NCBI RefSeq assembly: GCF_000152705.1
Contig: NZ_CH672413.1
Location: forward strand, 1,277,978 to 1,341,977
DNA: 64,000 nucleotides
From: Janibacter sp. HTCC2649
Lineage (GTDB): Bacteria > Actinomycetota > Actinomycetes > Actinomycetales > Dermatophilaceae
Reading direction: 5' to 3'
The position numbers and the translations under genes are program-made. This document shows positions 19,117 through 28,378 of this stretch, piece by piece (position 1 is the stretch's first letter; every line of letters begins with the position of its first letter). The notes beneath the pieces were generated by a model. It did no database searches, was not told the DNA's origin, and was given only the letters and a program-made list of their open reading frames with translations.

Positions 19117-19168
19117 TGACACTCCCAGGGGATCTCACCGGTCGATGGCCCTGTGCCGCGACGAGGTG

Positions 19169-19182
19169 CGGCAACGTTGCCG
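19169..19182. promoter_or_regulatory. palindrome 1 in the ALDH/PucR divergent region
   Basis: CGGCAACGTTGCCG is a perfect 14-bp palindrome 53 bp from the ALDH start. It is a candidate operator for the adjacent PucR-type regulator. Confidence 0.45.
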
Positions 19183-19249
19183 TGAGACCAGTATCGATTG
19201 GTGTCATGCCCTGCGTCCATGGGCCAACGCCCGCAGTTCTGCCCAACCC

Positions 19250-19268
19250 GTTGTGCCCGGGCACAACG
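19250..19268. promoter_or_regulatory. palindrome 2 in the ALDH/PucR divergent region
   Basis: CGTTGTGCC and GGCACAACG flank a single central base (19 bp in all), 17 bp before the regulator ATG. The half-site differs from that at 19169-19182, so the two may serve different proteins or dimers. Its position suits autoregulation. Confidence 0.5.
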
Positions 19269-19285
19269 AGCCCTAGCCTTCTCGC

Positions 19286-20503
19286 ATGTCGACGCCAGGA
19301 GTTCTCACCAGCCCAGCCGCGCTCAGGACGTCCCGCACCGCTGACGCGACCGGCCTGTTCTCCGAGTTGCGTCGCAGCGTCGACTCCCTCACCGAGGGAG
19401 TCCTCGAGCAGATCCTCGGCGCGGAGGACGACTACGCCGAGAGCGCGCTCCCCCGCGAGGTCCTGCATTCCATCGTCGAGGAGAACATCATCGCCATGCT
19501 CGATGCGCTGTCGGGGGCAGAGGTCGTGCTCGACGCACCACGGCGGGCGGGTCGCGTGAAGGCCGAGAACGGCATACCCATGGCCAGCCTGCTCCACGCC
19601 TATCGGCTGGCCGGCCTCCAGCTGTGGGAGGAGATGCAGGCTCGGGCCGTCGGGCCCGAGAGGGCGGACGAGCTGCTGCGGCACTCGTCGCGCCTCTGGG
19701 GACTCGTCGACGCGTTCTCCGGGGAGGCGGCCGGGGCCTACCGCGGGATCATCGAGGAACGGGAGCGCCGCGACGAACAGGCCCGCAGCGTCATGCTCCT
19801 GCGGATCCTCGACGGCACCGCGGGCTCGGGCGAGGTGGCCGGACTCCTGCGCGCGCTGGGTCTGCCCGATCGCGCCACCCATGTCGTGGCAGCGGCCGAG
19901 CGGCGCAGCACGGGCGAGGACCCGCTGCCGGCTCTGGCCGAACGCTTGCTCAGTGCCGGGATCCCGTCGGCCTGGACGACGTGGCAGGGCGAGGTCGTCG
20001 GGTTGCTGGCCTGCCGCGACGCTGCTGGGGTCGAGCGGGCGCAGGACCTGGTCGCGGCGACGGCTCGCTCGCGGGTGGGGTTGAGCAAGCCCTTCACCAG
20101 CGTCGCTGCCGCCGCAGCCGCGGTCGAACAGGCCCGGATCGCCATCGCCTGCCTCGACGGGTCGAGCGAAGGGACCCACCGCTACGGCTCGGCACCCCTC
20201 GACGTCCTCGTCGTCGCTCAACCGGCGCTGGCGGCCGAGCTGCGCGACGGAGTCCTGGCTGGGCTGCTCGCCCCCGAGGTGCGCGACGGGGACGTCCTCG
20301 TCGACACCCTGGAGGCGTGGTTCGCGACGTCCGGATCGTCATCGGCCACGGCCAAGCGGCTCCACTGCCACCGCAACACCGTGCTGCATCGGCTGGGTCG
20401 CGTCCACGCCCTGACCGGTCGCTCGACGACAAACCCGGCCGAGGCAGCGGAGCTCTATGTCGCCATTCGAGCTGCGCGCCTGGCCGGGTCCGACCGGGTC
20501 TGA
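19286..20503 (+). CDS. PucR/CdaR-family transcriptional regulator
   Basis: 405 residues. The C-terminal PucR-type helix-turn-helix is clear (STATAKRLHCHRNTVLHRLG, about residues 350-375), preceded by a GGDEF-like or RsbT-type middle domain and an N-terminal helical region (ESALPREVLHSIVEENI). These regulators usually activate nearby catabolic genes. Here the divergent aldehyde dehydrogenase and the downstream GMC oxidoreductase are the likely targets. The octamer at 19571-19577 introduces a rare ATA isoleucine codon in this gene. Confidence 0.88.
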   Translation: MSTPGVLTSPAALRTSRTADATGLFSELRRSVDSLTEGVLEQILGAEDDYAESALPREVLHSIVEENIIAMLDALSGAEVVLDAPRRAGRVKAENGIPMASLLHAYRLAGLQLWEEMQARAVGPERADELLRHSSRLWGLVDAFSGEAAGAYRGIIEERERRDEQARSVMLLRILDGTAGSGEVAGLLRALGLPDRATHVVAAAERRSTGEDPLPALAERLLSAGIPSAWTTWQGEVVGLLACRDAAGVERAQDLVAATARSRVGLSKPFTSVAAAAAAVEQARIAIACLDGSSEGTHRYGSAPLDVLVVAQPALAAELRDGVLAGLLAPEVRDGDVLVDTLEAWFATSGSSSATAKRLHCHRNTVLHRLGRVHALTGRSTTNPAEAAELYVAIRAARLAGSDRV

Positions 20504-20525
20504 CCTCTTGTCAGACTGAGAGTGT

Positions 20526-20780
20526 TCAGCGGCGTCGACGTCCGCGCAGCACCTTGAGGGCGACGATGACGGCGACGACGGCCACCGCTGCGGCCACGCG
20601 CTCGACGCGCAGGTCACCCTCGGGCGTCGTGGTCGCGTCGGCGAAGCGGGCCTTGGCCTGCTCGACCTGACGCTTGGCGATCGCGGACGGGGTCGCCTTG
20701 GCGGTGAGTTCGTTCAGGGTGCGTGCGAGGCGCGTGCGGCGCTCGGCGATGTCGGCCTCGAGGGCGGAGATGTTGCTCAT
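20526..20780 (-). CDS. DUF3618 family small membrane protein
   Basis: 84 residues. ISALEADIAERRTRLARTLNEL at the N-terminus is typical of DUF3618, a phage/stress-associated actinobacterial family. One hydrophobic helix (AAAVAVVAVIVALKVL) precedes an Arg-rich tail. The ATG at 20780 follows GAGGA. The gene begins 4 bases after the peroxiredoxin stop, so it is co-transcribed with it. Function is unknown. Confidence 0.8.
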   Translation of the reverse strand: MSNISALEADIAERRTRLARTLNELTAKATPSAIAKRQVEQAKARFADATTTPEGDLRVERVAAAVAVVAVIVALKVLRGRRRR

Positions 20781-20784
20781 CGAA

Positions 20785-21261
20785 TCAGTCCTCACTGAGT
20801 CCGAGGTCGCGCCGGATCTTGGCGACGTGACCTGTGGCTTTGACGTTGTAGAAGGCGTGCTCGACCTTGCCTGCCTCGTCGATGACGAGGGTGGAGCGGA
20901 TCACGCCTTGGACGATCTTGCCGTAGAGCTTCTTCTCGCCGAACGCGCCCCATGTCGTCATGACCGATTTGTCGGGGTCCGAGAGCAGGGTGAGCGAGAG
21001 GTGCTCCTTGTCGCGGAACTTCGCGAGCTTCTCGGGCTTGTCCGGCGAGATGCCGAGGACGGTGTAGCCGTCGGTCTTGAGCGACTCGAGGGACTCGCTG
21101 AAGTCGCAGGCCTGCTTGGTGCACCCGGGCGTCATGGCTGCCGGGTAGAAGTAGACGATGACCTTGCCCCCGCGCAGGTCGGAGAGCGTGACGCTCTCAC
21201 CGGTGTCGGTGGTCAGGGTGAAGTCCGGGGCAACATCGCCCGGACTGAGTCGCTCAGTCAC
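20785..21261 (-). CDS. bcp: thioredoxin-dependent peroxiredoxin, Bcp/PrxQ type
   Basis: 158 residues from a GTG with GAGGAG six bases upstream. Peroxidatic Cys in YPAAMTPGCTKQACDF, with the second Cys five residues later, the classic Bcp/PrxQ CxxxxC arrangement. The thioredoxin-fold core follows (VLGISPDKPEKLAKFRDK and LLSDPDKSV). It reduces hydroperoxides in the cytosol at the expense of thioredoxin. The usual PxxxTPGCT motif reads PAAMTPGCT. Confidence 0.93.
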   Translation of the reverse strand: MTERLSPGDVAPDFTLTTDTGESVTLSDLRGGKVIVYFYPAAMTPGCTKQACDFSESLESLKTDGYTVLGISPDKPEKLAKFRDKEHLSLTLLSDPDKSVMTTWGAFGEKKLYGKIVQGVIRSTLVIDEAGKVEHAFYNVKATGHVAKIRRDLGLSED

Positions 21262-21318
21262 GCAAATCTCCTCGATGGTCGGCTCTCGCCAAACTATCAG
21301 CGAGCCACCGACAACCAG

Positions 21319-21400
21319 TGCGCGAGGCGGGACTCGAACCCGCACACCCGAAGGCACCAGAACCTAAATCTGACGCGTCTACCTGTTCCGCCACTCGCGC
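21319..21400 (-). tRNA. tRNA-Leu (anticodon UAG)
   Basis: The minus strand folds as a class II tRNA. Acceptor GCGCGAG (21400-21394) pairs with CTCGCGC (21326-21320). The anticodon stem TCAGA/TCTGG surrounds loop TTTAGGT, giving anticodon TAG. The long variable arm reads TGCCTTCGGGTGTG, and the T-arm is GCGGG TTCGAGT CCCGC. Discriminator A; CCA is not encoded. 82 bases. Confidence 0.95.
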
Positions 21401-21496
21401 GCGAAGACAGGGTATGCCGTCCGCTCCCCTCCCACAGACAGGCTCACCCCCGCGCCCGTCCCGTTGGGGCAAAGTCAGCGACTTGTTGCGCTTGGG

Positions 21497-22129
21497 TCAG
21501 GAGAGCTTGTCGCGAAGGACGGGGATCATCGCGCGGAAGGCGCGGCCGCGGTGGGAGATCTCGTTCTTCTCGACATCGGTGTACTCGGCCATCGCCCGGG
21601 TGTCGCCGTCGGGAACGAAGATCGGGTCATAGCCAAACCCGTTCTCCCCCACCGGTTCCCGGTTGATCGTGCCGGGGACCCGGCCCTCGACGGACTCGAT
21701 CGTGCCGTCGGGCATCGCGAGCACGGCGGCGCACACGAACGACGCGCTGCGGTGCTCATCGGGCACGTCACCGATCTGCTCGAGCAGGAGCGAGACGTTC
21801 GCGCCGTCGCGGGCGGCACGCGGGGCGTCAGCGCCCGCGTGAGAGCCGGACCAGCGAGCCGAGAAGACACCGGGCGAGCCACCGAGGACGTCCACCGCCA
21901 GGCCGGAGTCGTCGGCGACACTCGGCAGACCCGTGGCCTTCGCGACGGCGACCGCCTTGAGTCGGGCATTGCCGACGAAGGTCACCTCGCTCTCGACAAC
22001 ATCCGGAGCATCCGGGAAGTCCGAGGCCCCGACGATCTCGAGACCGAGCTCGTCGACCAGTTCCGCAAGGATCTGACGGAGCTCGTGGACCTTGTGCTCG
22101 TTCTGGGTCGCGAGGACCAGCTTGGTCAT
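21497..22129 (-). CDS. rdgB: non-canonical purine NTP pyrophosphatase, RdgB/HAM1
   Basis: 210 residues, usual size. It hydrolyses dITP, ITP and XTP to monophosphates, keeping deaminated purines out of DNA. N-terminal [18 protein letters not shown] (SHR-type substrate lysine), catalytic [34 protein letters not shown], and the C-terminal [12 protein letters not shown] are all diagnostic. It overlaps the upstream rph gene by ATGA, a pairing common in actinobacteria. Confidence 0.96.
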   Translation of the reverse strand: MTKLVLATQNEHKVHELRQILAELVDELGLEIVGASDFPDAPDVVESEVTFVGNARLKAVAVAKATGLPSVADDSGLAVDVLGGSPGVFSARWSGSHAGADAPRAARDGANVSLLLEQIGDVPDEHRSASFVCAAVLAMPDGTIESVEGRVPGTINREPVGENGFGYDPIFVPDGDTRAMAEYTDVEKNEISHRGRAFRAMIPVLRDKLS

Positions 22130-22890
22130 CGCGAGCGCTCCCGCGGAGCCTCATCGAGAGACTTCTTCTGCTCGAGGGTGAGGGTGGCGCAGCCTGCAGC
22201 GGCCAGGTCGAGCAGCTCGTTGAGGCGGTCACGGTCGAAGGCCGCATCGGCACCCTCGGCCGTCCCCTGCACCTCGACATAGCGACCGGAGCCGGTCATG
22301 ACGACGTTCATGTCGGTGTCGGCCGTCGAGTCCTCGGGGTAGTCGAGGTCGAGAACCGGCAGACCACCGACGACGCCGACACTCACGGCGGCGATGGAGT
22401 CCAACAAGGGCTGGGCGTTCTTGGCGATGAGGCCCTTGGCACGGGCGTCCTCGATGGCGTCGACGAGGGCCACGTAGGCACCCGTGATCGACGCCGTGCG
22501 CGTGCCACCGTCGGCCTGGAGGACGTCACAGTCGACGACGATCGTGTTCTCGCCCAACGCCTTCGTGTCGATGACCGCACGGAGTGCACGACCGATGAGG
22601 CGGGAGATCTCGTGGGTGCGGCCGCCGACCTTGCCCTTGCGGGACTCGCGGTCGGAGCGGGTGTTGGTCGAGCGCGGGAGCATCTCGTACTCGGAGGTGA
22701 CCCAGCCGGTGCCCTTGCCCTTGAGCCAGCGCGGCACGCCTTCGGTGAAGGACGCGGCGCAGAGCACGCGGGTGCGGCCGAACTCGATGAGGACACTGCC
22801 CTCGGCATGGTCGAGCCAGTTGCGGGTGATCCGAATCTCGCGGAGGTCCTCGGGGGCGCGTCCGTCATGTCTGGTCTGCTGTGAAGTCAC
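22126..22890 (-). CDS. rph: ribonuclease PH
   Basis: 254 residues. A phosphate-dependent 3'-5' exoribonuclease that trims tRNA 3' ends. Opens with [15 protein letters not shown], followed by [16 protein letters not shown], the phosphate-site Arg region ([17 protein letters not shown]), [18 protein letters not shown], and [17 protein letters not shown]. It reads from a GTG without a clear ribosome binding site. Translationally coupled to rdgB downstream. Confidence 0.96.
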   Translation of the reverse strand: MTSQQTRHDGRAPEDLREIRITRNWLDHAEGSVLIEFGRTRVLCAASFTEGVPRWLKGKGTGWVTSEYEMLPRSTNTRSDRESRKGKVGGRTHEISRLIGRALRAVIDTKALGENTIVVDCDVLQADGGTRTASITGAYVALVDAIEDARAKGLIAKNAQPLLDSIAAVSVGVVGGLPVLDLDYPEDSTADTDMNVVMTGSGRYVEVQGTAEGADAAFDRDRLNELLDLAAAGCATLTLEQKKSLDEAPRERSR

Positions 22891-22923
22891 ACGAGCAGGC
22901 TAGACGTCCGGCCGGCCAGGCGT

Positions 22924-23691
22924 TCAGCCGAGGTCGTAGACGTCGTCGGGCCGAGCCACCTCGACACCGGGCCAGAACGGCTCGGCCTGCGCACGGCATA
23001 CCTCTGCGTCGTTCCAGGCGGGCAGGTGCGTCAGCACCAACCGCTTCACTCCCCCGGCCGCCACGGCGGCCTGGGCTGCCCGGCTGGCCGTGAGGTGGAC
23101 GCCCCGAACCTCGTCGCGACCGTCGACGAACGCCGAGTCCGCGAGGACGAGGTCGGCGCCGGTCATGAGTGGCGTGAGGTTGTCGCAGGAGTCGGTGTCG
23201 CCCGTATAGCTGAGGACGACCCCGTCGGCCTCGACCCGGAAGCCGAACGCCTCGACCGGGTGGTTCACGGCATACGGAGTGATGGTCACCGGACCGATGG
23301 AGACGGCCACGCTGTCGGACAGCCGGCCGAAGTCGAAGACCTTGTCCATGCCTCCGTCCTCGAGGCCGTGATACATGAGGGCGACCCGTGCCGCTGTCTC
23401 GCTCGGTCCCCACACGGGAAGCCGATCCGCCGGGGCGCCTGCCGGCGCGTAGTGGTGCGCGACATAGAGGCCGCAGATGTCTGCGCAGTGGTCCGGGTGA
23501 AGGTGGCTGATGAAGACGGCGTCGAGATCGCGCAGGTCGACGTGTCGCTGCAACGGCCCCAGGGCGCCGTTGCCCAGGTCGAACAGGACGTTCCAGGTGC
23601 GCTCCCCGTCGTCCACGGACACGAGGTAGCTCGACGCGGCCGAGTTGGGGCCAGCGAACGACCCGCTGCACCCGATGACGGTGACTCTCAT
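22924..23691 (-). CDS. MBL-fold metallo-hydrolase
   Basis: 255 residues from an ATG overlapping the murI stop (ATGA). Metallo-beta-lactamase fold with the metal motif [10 protein letters not shown] (HxHxDH), a further His in [12 protein letters not shown], Asp in [10 protein letters not shown], and a final His in [11 protein letters not shown]. It resembles the RNase Z / cyclic phosphodiesterase-like branch often found in the murI-rph block of actinobacteria. The substrate is unknown. Confidence 0.9.
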   Translation of the reverse strand: MRVTVIGCSGSFAGPNSAASSYLVSVDDGERTWNVLFDLGNGALGPLQRHVDLRDLDAVFISHLHPDHCADICGLYVAHHYAPAGAPADRLPVWGPSETAARVALMYHGLEDGGMDKVFDFGRLSDSVAVSIGPVTITPYAVNHPVEAFGFRVEADGVVLSYTGDTDSCDNLTPLMTGADLVLADSAFVDGRDEVRGVHLTASRAAQAAVAAGGVKRLVLTHLPAWNDAEVCRAQAEPFWPGVEVARPDDVYDLG

Positions 23692-24512
23692 GCGACCACC
23701 ACCGGGAAGCCGACGGTCGAGGTGAAGATGTGGCCGAAGTTCGGCCCGAGGCCGAGGAACCGCAGCGCCAGGCGGCGGAACTCCTCGGGGTCGCCCGTCG
23801 TCGTGAAGCCGTGCTCGGGCGCGGGCAGGTGGTCGGGCCGCAGCAGATCTGCGTCGGCGAGCACGCGATAGAGCTCCTTGGCGGTCTCCTCCGCAGACGA
23901 CACGAGCGTGACGTCGGGCCCCATCACGTACGAGATGACGCCGGCGAGCAGCGGGTAGTGGGTGCAGCCGAGGATGAGCGTGTCGACGTCCTGCTCCTGA
24001 AGGGGTGCGAGGTACTCGCGGGCCACGGTCCGCAGCTCCTCGCCCCCGGTGACACCCGACTCGACGAAGTCGACGAAGCGCGGGCACGGTTCGCTCGTCA
24101 CCGTGAGGTGCGGAGCGGCCGCGAAGGCGTCGAGGTAGGCCCGCGACTGGTGGGTGCCGAGCGTGGAGATGACGCCTATCCGACCCGTGCGGGTGGCCCC
24201 GACGGCGCGACGCACCGCTGGCCGGATGACCTCGACGACCGGCACGTCGTAGCGCTCCCGGGCGTCATGAAGCACAGCGGCGCTGGCGGTGTTGCACGCG
24301 ATGACGAGCGCCTTCACCCCGTGGTTGACGAGGCGGTCGAGGCATTCCAGCGCAAAGGCACGGGTCTCCGCGATGGGCCGCGGACCGTAGGGCGTGCGGG
24401 CAGTGTCACCGAGATAGGCCACCGACTCGTGGGGCAGCTGGTCCAGGACGGCTCGCGCCACCGTGAGGCCGCCATAGCCGGAATCGAAGATTCCGATGGG
24501 AGAGTCAGGCAC
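23688..24512 (-). CDS. murI: glutamate racemase
   Basis: 274 residues. It makes D-glutamate for peptidoglycan. [16 protein letters not shown] opens the first domain, [12 protein letters not shown] carries the first catalytic Cys and [13 protein letters not shown] the second. [10 protein letters not shown] and [11 protein letters not shown] are also family marks. It lies between the DUF2017 gene and the MBL hydrolase, the common actinobacterial order. Confidence 0.96.
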   Translation of the reverse strand: MPDSPIGIFDSGYGGLTVARAVLDQLPHESVAYLGDTARTPYGPRPIAETRAFALECLDRLVNHGVKALVIACNTASAAVLHDARERYDVPVVEVIRPAVRRAVGATRTGRIGVISTLGTHQSRAYLDAFAAAPHLTVTSEPCPRFVDFVESGVTGGEELRTVAREYLAPLQEQDVDTLILGCTHYPLLAGVISYVMGPDVTLVSSAEETAKELYRVLADADLLRPDHLPAPEHGFTTTGDPEEFRRLALRFLGLGPNFGHIFTSTVGFPVVVA

Positions 24513-24521
24513 CGCCCAAGG

Positions 24522-25211
24522 TTAAGCGCTCGGGTGGGCGTCCGGCAGCATCGCCGTGGCGAGCGTCTCCTGCAGCCAGGTGAGGAAGTCGTAGACCGAC
24601 ATGGCGTGCCCGCGGGGATCGTCGTCGTCCACATCGGCGAGTTCTTCCTCGAGACGGTCGACGTCAGCGTCCTCGCGCAGGCCGAGTCGTTCTCCGAGGA
24701 CGAGCCGCACGTCGGTGAGGGCGATGACCATGTCGATGGCGGCGCGCTCGTCGAGCTCGACCCCCGAGCCGGGCGCCCGCAGTGACGTGATGGCCGACTC
24801 GAGGTGGCCGGCCTTGCGCTGGCGCAGGCCGTGCTCGGTGAGGCGCCGGAACTCGGCCGAGACCTGGTCATCGGCCCGGTTGCCAGCGGGGAGCAGTCGT
24901 TCCAGGGCCGGGTCACGGTCACCGAACGAGCGCGCGTCGGCCGGAACGGGCCGGTCGTCGGCCACCTGGTCCTCGGCCGAGATCGACACGCCCATGCCGA
25001 GCCCGCCCAGCCCCGACACGATCGCGGCGAAGTCGTCGTCGTGGTCCGACGCTCCACTGGGGCCTGTTGCGACAGCCTCTTCCGGCTCCGGCGCCACGAG
25101 GTCGTGGACCTGCTCCATGAGCCCAGCGACAACCGCACGTTCGACGGCATCGAGCTTCGCGGCATACCGAAGATTTTTGCCCTTGCCCTTGCGGGCGAAC
25201 GCGCGCGCCAT
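24522..25211 (-). CDS. DUF2017 family protein
   Basis: 229 residues, helical and acidic, without a membrane segment or signal. It matches DUF2017 by its Arg/Lys-rich first 25 residues (FARKGKGKNLRYAAKLDAVE), a central AEFRRLTEHGLRQRK, and VIALTDVRLVLGERLGL before the acidic linker. DUF2017 genes almost always sit between clpS and murI in actinobacteria, as here. A role as a ClpS-linked accessory factor has been suggested only by context. Confidence 0.85.
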   Translation of the reverse strand: MARAFARKGKGKNLRYAAKLDAVERAVVAGLMEQVHDLVAPEPEEAVATGPSGASDHDDDFAAIVSGLGGLGMGVSISAEDQVADDRPVPADARSFGDRDPALERLLPAGNRADDQVSAEFRRLTEHGLRQRKAGHLESAITSLRAPGSGVELDERAAIDMVIALTDVRLVLGERLGLREDADVDRLEEELADVDDDDPRGHAMSVYDFLTWLQETLATAMLPDAHPSA

Positions 25212-25269
25212 CAGTCGTCCTTCTGCCTGGTTCTCTGGCCCTTACTTGTGAGGGCTTCCGCAAGCCTCA

Positions 25270-25560
25270 TCAGTCATCTTTCTGGAATGTGGCCCACAAG
25301 CCATAGCCCTGGAGCGCCTCGGTGTCGATCTCCATCTTTTCGCGCGGTCCGTGCGAGACGACGGCTCGACCCTTGACGTGGACGTCCATCATCAGCTTCT
25401 CGGCCTTGGCCCGGTCGTAGCCGAAGTAGCTCTGGAAGACATAGGTCACGTAGGACATGAGGTTGACCGGGTCGTTCCAGACCAGCGTGATCCACGGGAG
25501 GTCGGGCGCGACATCGGTCGAGGAGGAGGTGATCTCCTCCTGCACGGGCGCGATGGACAC
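25270..25560 (-). CDS. clpS: ATP-dependent Clp protease adaptor ClpS
   Basis: 96 residues from a GTG. It brings N-degron substrates to ClpC/ClpA. The fold-defining stretch [20 protein letters not shown] holds the NDP substrate-pocket motif; [16 protein letters not shown] carries the pocket Met and the His positions, followed by [13 protein letters not shown]. It is divergent from the nicotinate phosphoribosyltransferase gene. Confidence 0.95.
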   Translation of the reverse strand: MSIAPVQEEITSSSTDVAPDLPWITLVWNDPVNLMSYVTYVFQSYFGYDRAKAEKLMMDVHVKGRAVVSHGPREKMEIDTEALQGYGLWATFQKDD

Positions 25561-25574
25561 GGACCCACAATAGG

Positions 25575-26912
25575 GTGCTTCGGGTGAGCCTCTCCTCCCC
25601 TGCTCCTGCGCCGTCATCTGCACCTTCGACCGCGCTGCTGACCGACCACTACGAGCTGACGATGGTCCAGGCAGCCCTGCGCTCGGGTGCGGCGTCGCGG
25701 CGCTGCGTCTTCGAGACCTTCGCCCGCCGACTGCCGGACGGGCGTCGCTACGGCATCGTCGCTGGAACCGGTCGGCTGCTTGACGCCATCGAACGGTTCC
25801 GCTTCGGCGACGCCGAGATCGCAGCCCTGCGGGCCGGCAAGGTCGTCGACGACGAGACTCTCGACTTCCTCGCCGGCTACCGCTTCGAAGGGGACATCTG
25901 GGGGTATGCCGAGGGCGACGCCTACTTCCCCGGCTCACCGGTGCTCGTGGTCGAGTCCGACTTCGCTCACGGAGTCGTCCTCGAGACCCTCGTGTTGTCA
26001 ATCCTCAACCACGACACCGCAATTGCGTCGGCTGCTTCGCGCATGACCGGCGCCGCTGGCACCCGTCCGTGCATCGAGATGGGGTCTCGACGCACCCACG
26101 AGGAAGCCGCAGTGGCAGCTGCGCGGGCGGCATACATCGCCGGGTTTGCGACGACCTCGAATCTCGAGGCGGGACGCCGCTGGGGGGTGCCCACAGCGGG
26201 AACGGCTGCGCACGCGTTCACGCTGCTGCACGACGACGAGCGTGAGGCGTTCGCCGCGCAGGTGGAGGTGCTCGGCGTGGGAACGACGCTGCTCGTCGAC
26301 ACCTATGACGTGGAGAAGGCCGTCGAGATCGCCATCGAGGTGGCCGGTCCCGAGCTGGGGGCCGTGCGGCTCGACAGTGGGGACCTGCTCGTCCAGGCGC
26401 GTGAGGTCCGTGAGCAGCTCGACTCGCTGGGTGCCACGACGACGCGCATCGTCGTGACGTCGGATCTCGACGAGTTCGCGATTGCCGGGCTCGCGGCCGG
26501 CCCGGTCGATGCCTATGGGGTGGGGACGCAGCTCGTCACCGGGTCGGGAGCGCCGACGGCCGGCATGGTCTACAAGCTCGTGGCGCGCTCCGACGACTCC
26601 GGCGAGATGGTCGGTGTGGCCAAGGCGAGCAAGGACAAGACGTCGGTGGGTGGACGCAAGTACGCGCTGCGGCGACGCAACACCCGTGGCATCGCCGAGG
26701 CCGAGATCATTGGCATCGGCGAGCCACCGGTTGACGACGGAGACGACCGGGTGCTGCTGGTCGAATATCTCCGCGGCGGCGAGGTCGTGGGCGGCGAGCA
26801 CGTGGCGCTGGCGGCGGCTCGTGAGCGTCATGAGGCGTCCGTTGCCGAGCTCCCCCGGTCCGCCCACCAGCTGAGCCGCGGCGAACCCGCGATCCCCACG
26901 ACCTACCTCTGA
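25575..26912 (+). CDS. pncB: nicotinate phosphoribosyltransferase
   Basis: About 445 residues. It converts nicotinate and PRPP to nicotinate mononucleotide in NAD salvage. [18 protein letters not shown] opens the catalytic domain; [30 protein letters not shown] (catalytic His region), VRLDSGDL and [12 protein letters not shown] follow in family order. Start choice: GTG 25575 or GTG 25584. The latter fits a leaderless transcript, with a weak -10-like CACAAT/TAGGGT just upstream. Confidence 0.93.
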   Translation: MLRVSLSSPAPAPSSAPSTALLTDHYELTMVQAALRSGAASRRCVFETFARRLPDGRRYGIVAGTGRLLDAIERFRFGDAEIAALRAGKVVDDETLDFLAGYRFEGDIWGYAEGDAYFPGSPVLVVESDFAHGVVLETLVLSILNHDTAIASAASRMTGAAGTRPCIEMGSRRTHEEAAVAAARAAYIAGFATTSNLEAGRRWGVPTAGTAAHAFTLLHDDEREAFAAQVEVLGVGTTLLVDTYDVEKAVEIAIEVAGPELGAVRLDSGDLLVQAREVREQLDSLGATTTRIVVTSDLDEFAIAGLAAGPVDAYGVGTQLVTGSGAPTAGMVYKLVARSDDSGEMVGVAKASKDKTSVGGRKYALRRRNTRGIAEAEIIGIGEPPVDDGDDRVLLVEYLRGGEVVGGEHVALAAARERHEASVAELPRSAHQLSRGEPAIPTTYL

Positions 26913-26969
26913 CGTTCACCCCCTCCGACTTCGTTCTCACAGTGGTCGGGGGCGCCCTGTGCGGTCATG

Positions 26970-27007
26970 GTTACGGATGATTTACGTGGGCCGCAGGGAC
27001 CTGAAAC
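26970..27007 (+). promoter_or_regulatory. degenerate GlnR-type box upstream of narK
   Basis: GTTAC-6-TTTAC-6-CGCAG-6-GAAAC keeps the a-b-a-b register of actinobacterial GlnR sites (gTnAc-n6-GaAAc repeated). The first and last elements match and the two middle ones are weak. It ends 24 bp before the narK ATG. A better copy stands in front of nirB, which strengthens the reading. Confidence 0.5.
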
Positions 27008-27031
27008 ACCCCATGGGCAGTGTCTGGCCCC

Positions 27032-28372
27032 ATGGAGACCACCCTCACCGCGGCCCCGGCCGTCACCGCCCCTGACACGCGTCCCGGTCGCTGGATCGAG
27101 CACTGGGACCCCGAGGACGCCAGCTTCTGGCAGTCCACCGGCCGCAGCATCGCGCGCCGCAACCTGGCCTTCTCCGTCTTCGCCGAGTTCCTCGGCTTCT
27201 GCGTCTGGGCCCTTTGGTCCGTCGTCGTGCCGCTGCTCCCTGCAGCCGGATTCCCCCTGACGCTCAACCAGCAGTTCTGGCTCATTGCCGTCCCGAGCCT
27301 CGTCGGCGCGACCATCCGGATCCCCTACACGTTCGCTGTGCCGGCCTTCGGTGGACGCAACTGGACGATCATCTCGTCCTTGTTGTTGTTGCTTCCGGCG
27401 TCGGCCCTCGCGTTCATCGTGACGCGGCCGGAGACGCCGTTCGGGGTACTCCTCCTCTGTGCCGCGTTGGCCGGTTTCGGTGGTGGCAACTTCGCGTCGT
27501 CGATGACCAACATCTCGTTCTTCTTCCCGGAGGCCGAGAAGGGGAAAGCGCTGGGGCTCAATGCTGCTGGCGGCAACCTCGGCACGGGAATCGTCCAGAT
27601 GGTCGTCCCCGCGGTGATCGCGATCGGCGCCGGCGTGCACCTCGAACGCGCCGGACTGATCTTCATCCCGTTGGCGATCCTGTCGGCCATCGGCGCCTGG
27701 CGCTGGATGGACAACCTCGGCGGCGTCAAGGCCGACTACAAGTCGTTCGCCCTCGCGACGAAGAACCCGCACACGTGGGTCATCTCCTTCCTCTACATCG
27801 GAACCTTCGGTTCCTTCATCGGGTATGCCGGTGCCTTCCCGACCCTGCTCAAGACCCAGTTCCCGACGGCACCACTGGGGCTCGCCTTCGTCGGTGCGCT
27901 CGTCGGCGCCCTCACCCGCCCACTCGGTGGCATGGTCGCGGACCGCTTGGGTGGCGCCCGCGTGACGATCGCGTCGTTCGTCATCCTCACGGGCGGTGCT
28001 CTGGCCGCCATCGAAGGGCTGCAGGCGAAGAGCTTCCCGCTCTTCTTCGGCGCGTTCCTCGTGCTGTTCATCGGCGCGGGCATCGGCAACGGTGCGACGT
28101 ATCGGATGATCCCCGCGGTGTTCCGGGCTGGCGTATCGGCGGAAGGACTTCCCGCTGCTCGCAAGGCGGCGGCCGGCTGCATCGGCATCGCCGGAGCTGT
28201 CGGTGCCTACGGCGGGTTCTTCATCCCGCGCGGTTTCGCGATGGCCAAGGAGACCTACGGGTCGCTCGTCCCAGCGCTCTACGTCTTCGTCGCGGCCTAC
28301 GTCCTCATGGCCCTGACCGTGTATGCCGTGTACCAGCGTCGCGGTTCCGCGCTCGCCTCGGAGACGATCTGA
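27032..28372 (+). CDS. narK: nitrate/nitrite transporter, MFS NarK type
   Basis: About 446 residues with 12 predicted membrane helices. The nitrate-porter signature is present in helix 5 (LAGFGGGNFASSMTNISFFF) and NAAGGNLG, and again in the second half (FIGAGIGNGATYRMIP). The ATG at 27032 is used; a GTG 12 bases upstream is possible. It is the first gene of the first nitrate-assimilation unit, 7 bp before the nitrate reductase gene. Import of nitrate, possibly with nitrite exchange, into the cytosol. Confidence 0.92.
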   Translation: METTLTAAPAVTAPDTRPGRWIEHWDPEDASFWQSTGRSIARRNLAFSVFAEFLGFCVWALWSVVVPLLPAAGFPLTLNQQFWLIAVPSLVGATIRIPYTFAVPAFGGRNWTIISSLLLLLPASALAFIVTRPETPFGVLLLCAALAGFGGGNFASSMTNISFFFPEAEKGKALGLNAAGGNLGTGIVQMVVPAVIAIGAGVHLERAGLIFIPLAILSAIGAWRWMDNLGGVKADYKSFALATKNPHTWVISFLYIGTFGSFIGYAGAFPTLLKTQFPTAPLGLAFVGALVGALTRPLGGMVADRLGGARVTIASFVILTGGALAAIEGLQAKSFPLFFGAFLVLFIGAGIGNGATYRMIPAVFRAGVSAEGLPAARKAAAGCIGIAGAVGAYGGFFIPRGFAMAKETYGSLVPALYVFVAAYVLMALTVYAVYQRRGSALASETI

Positions 28373-28378
28373 GTTCTC

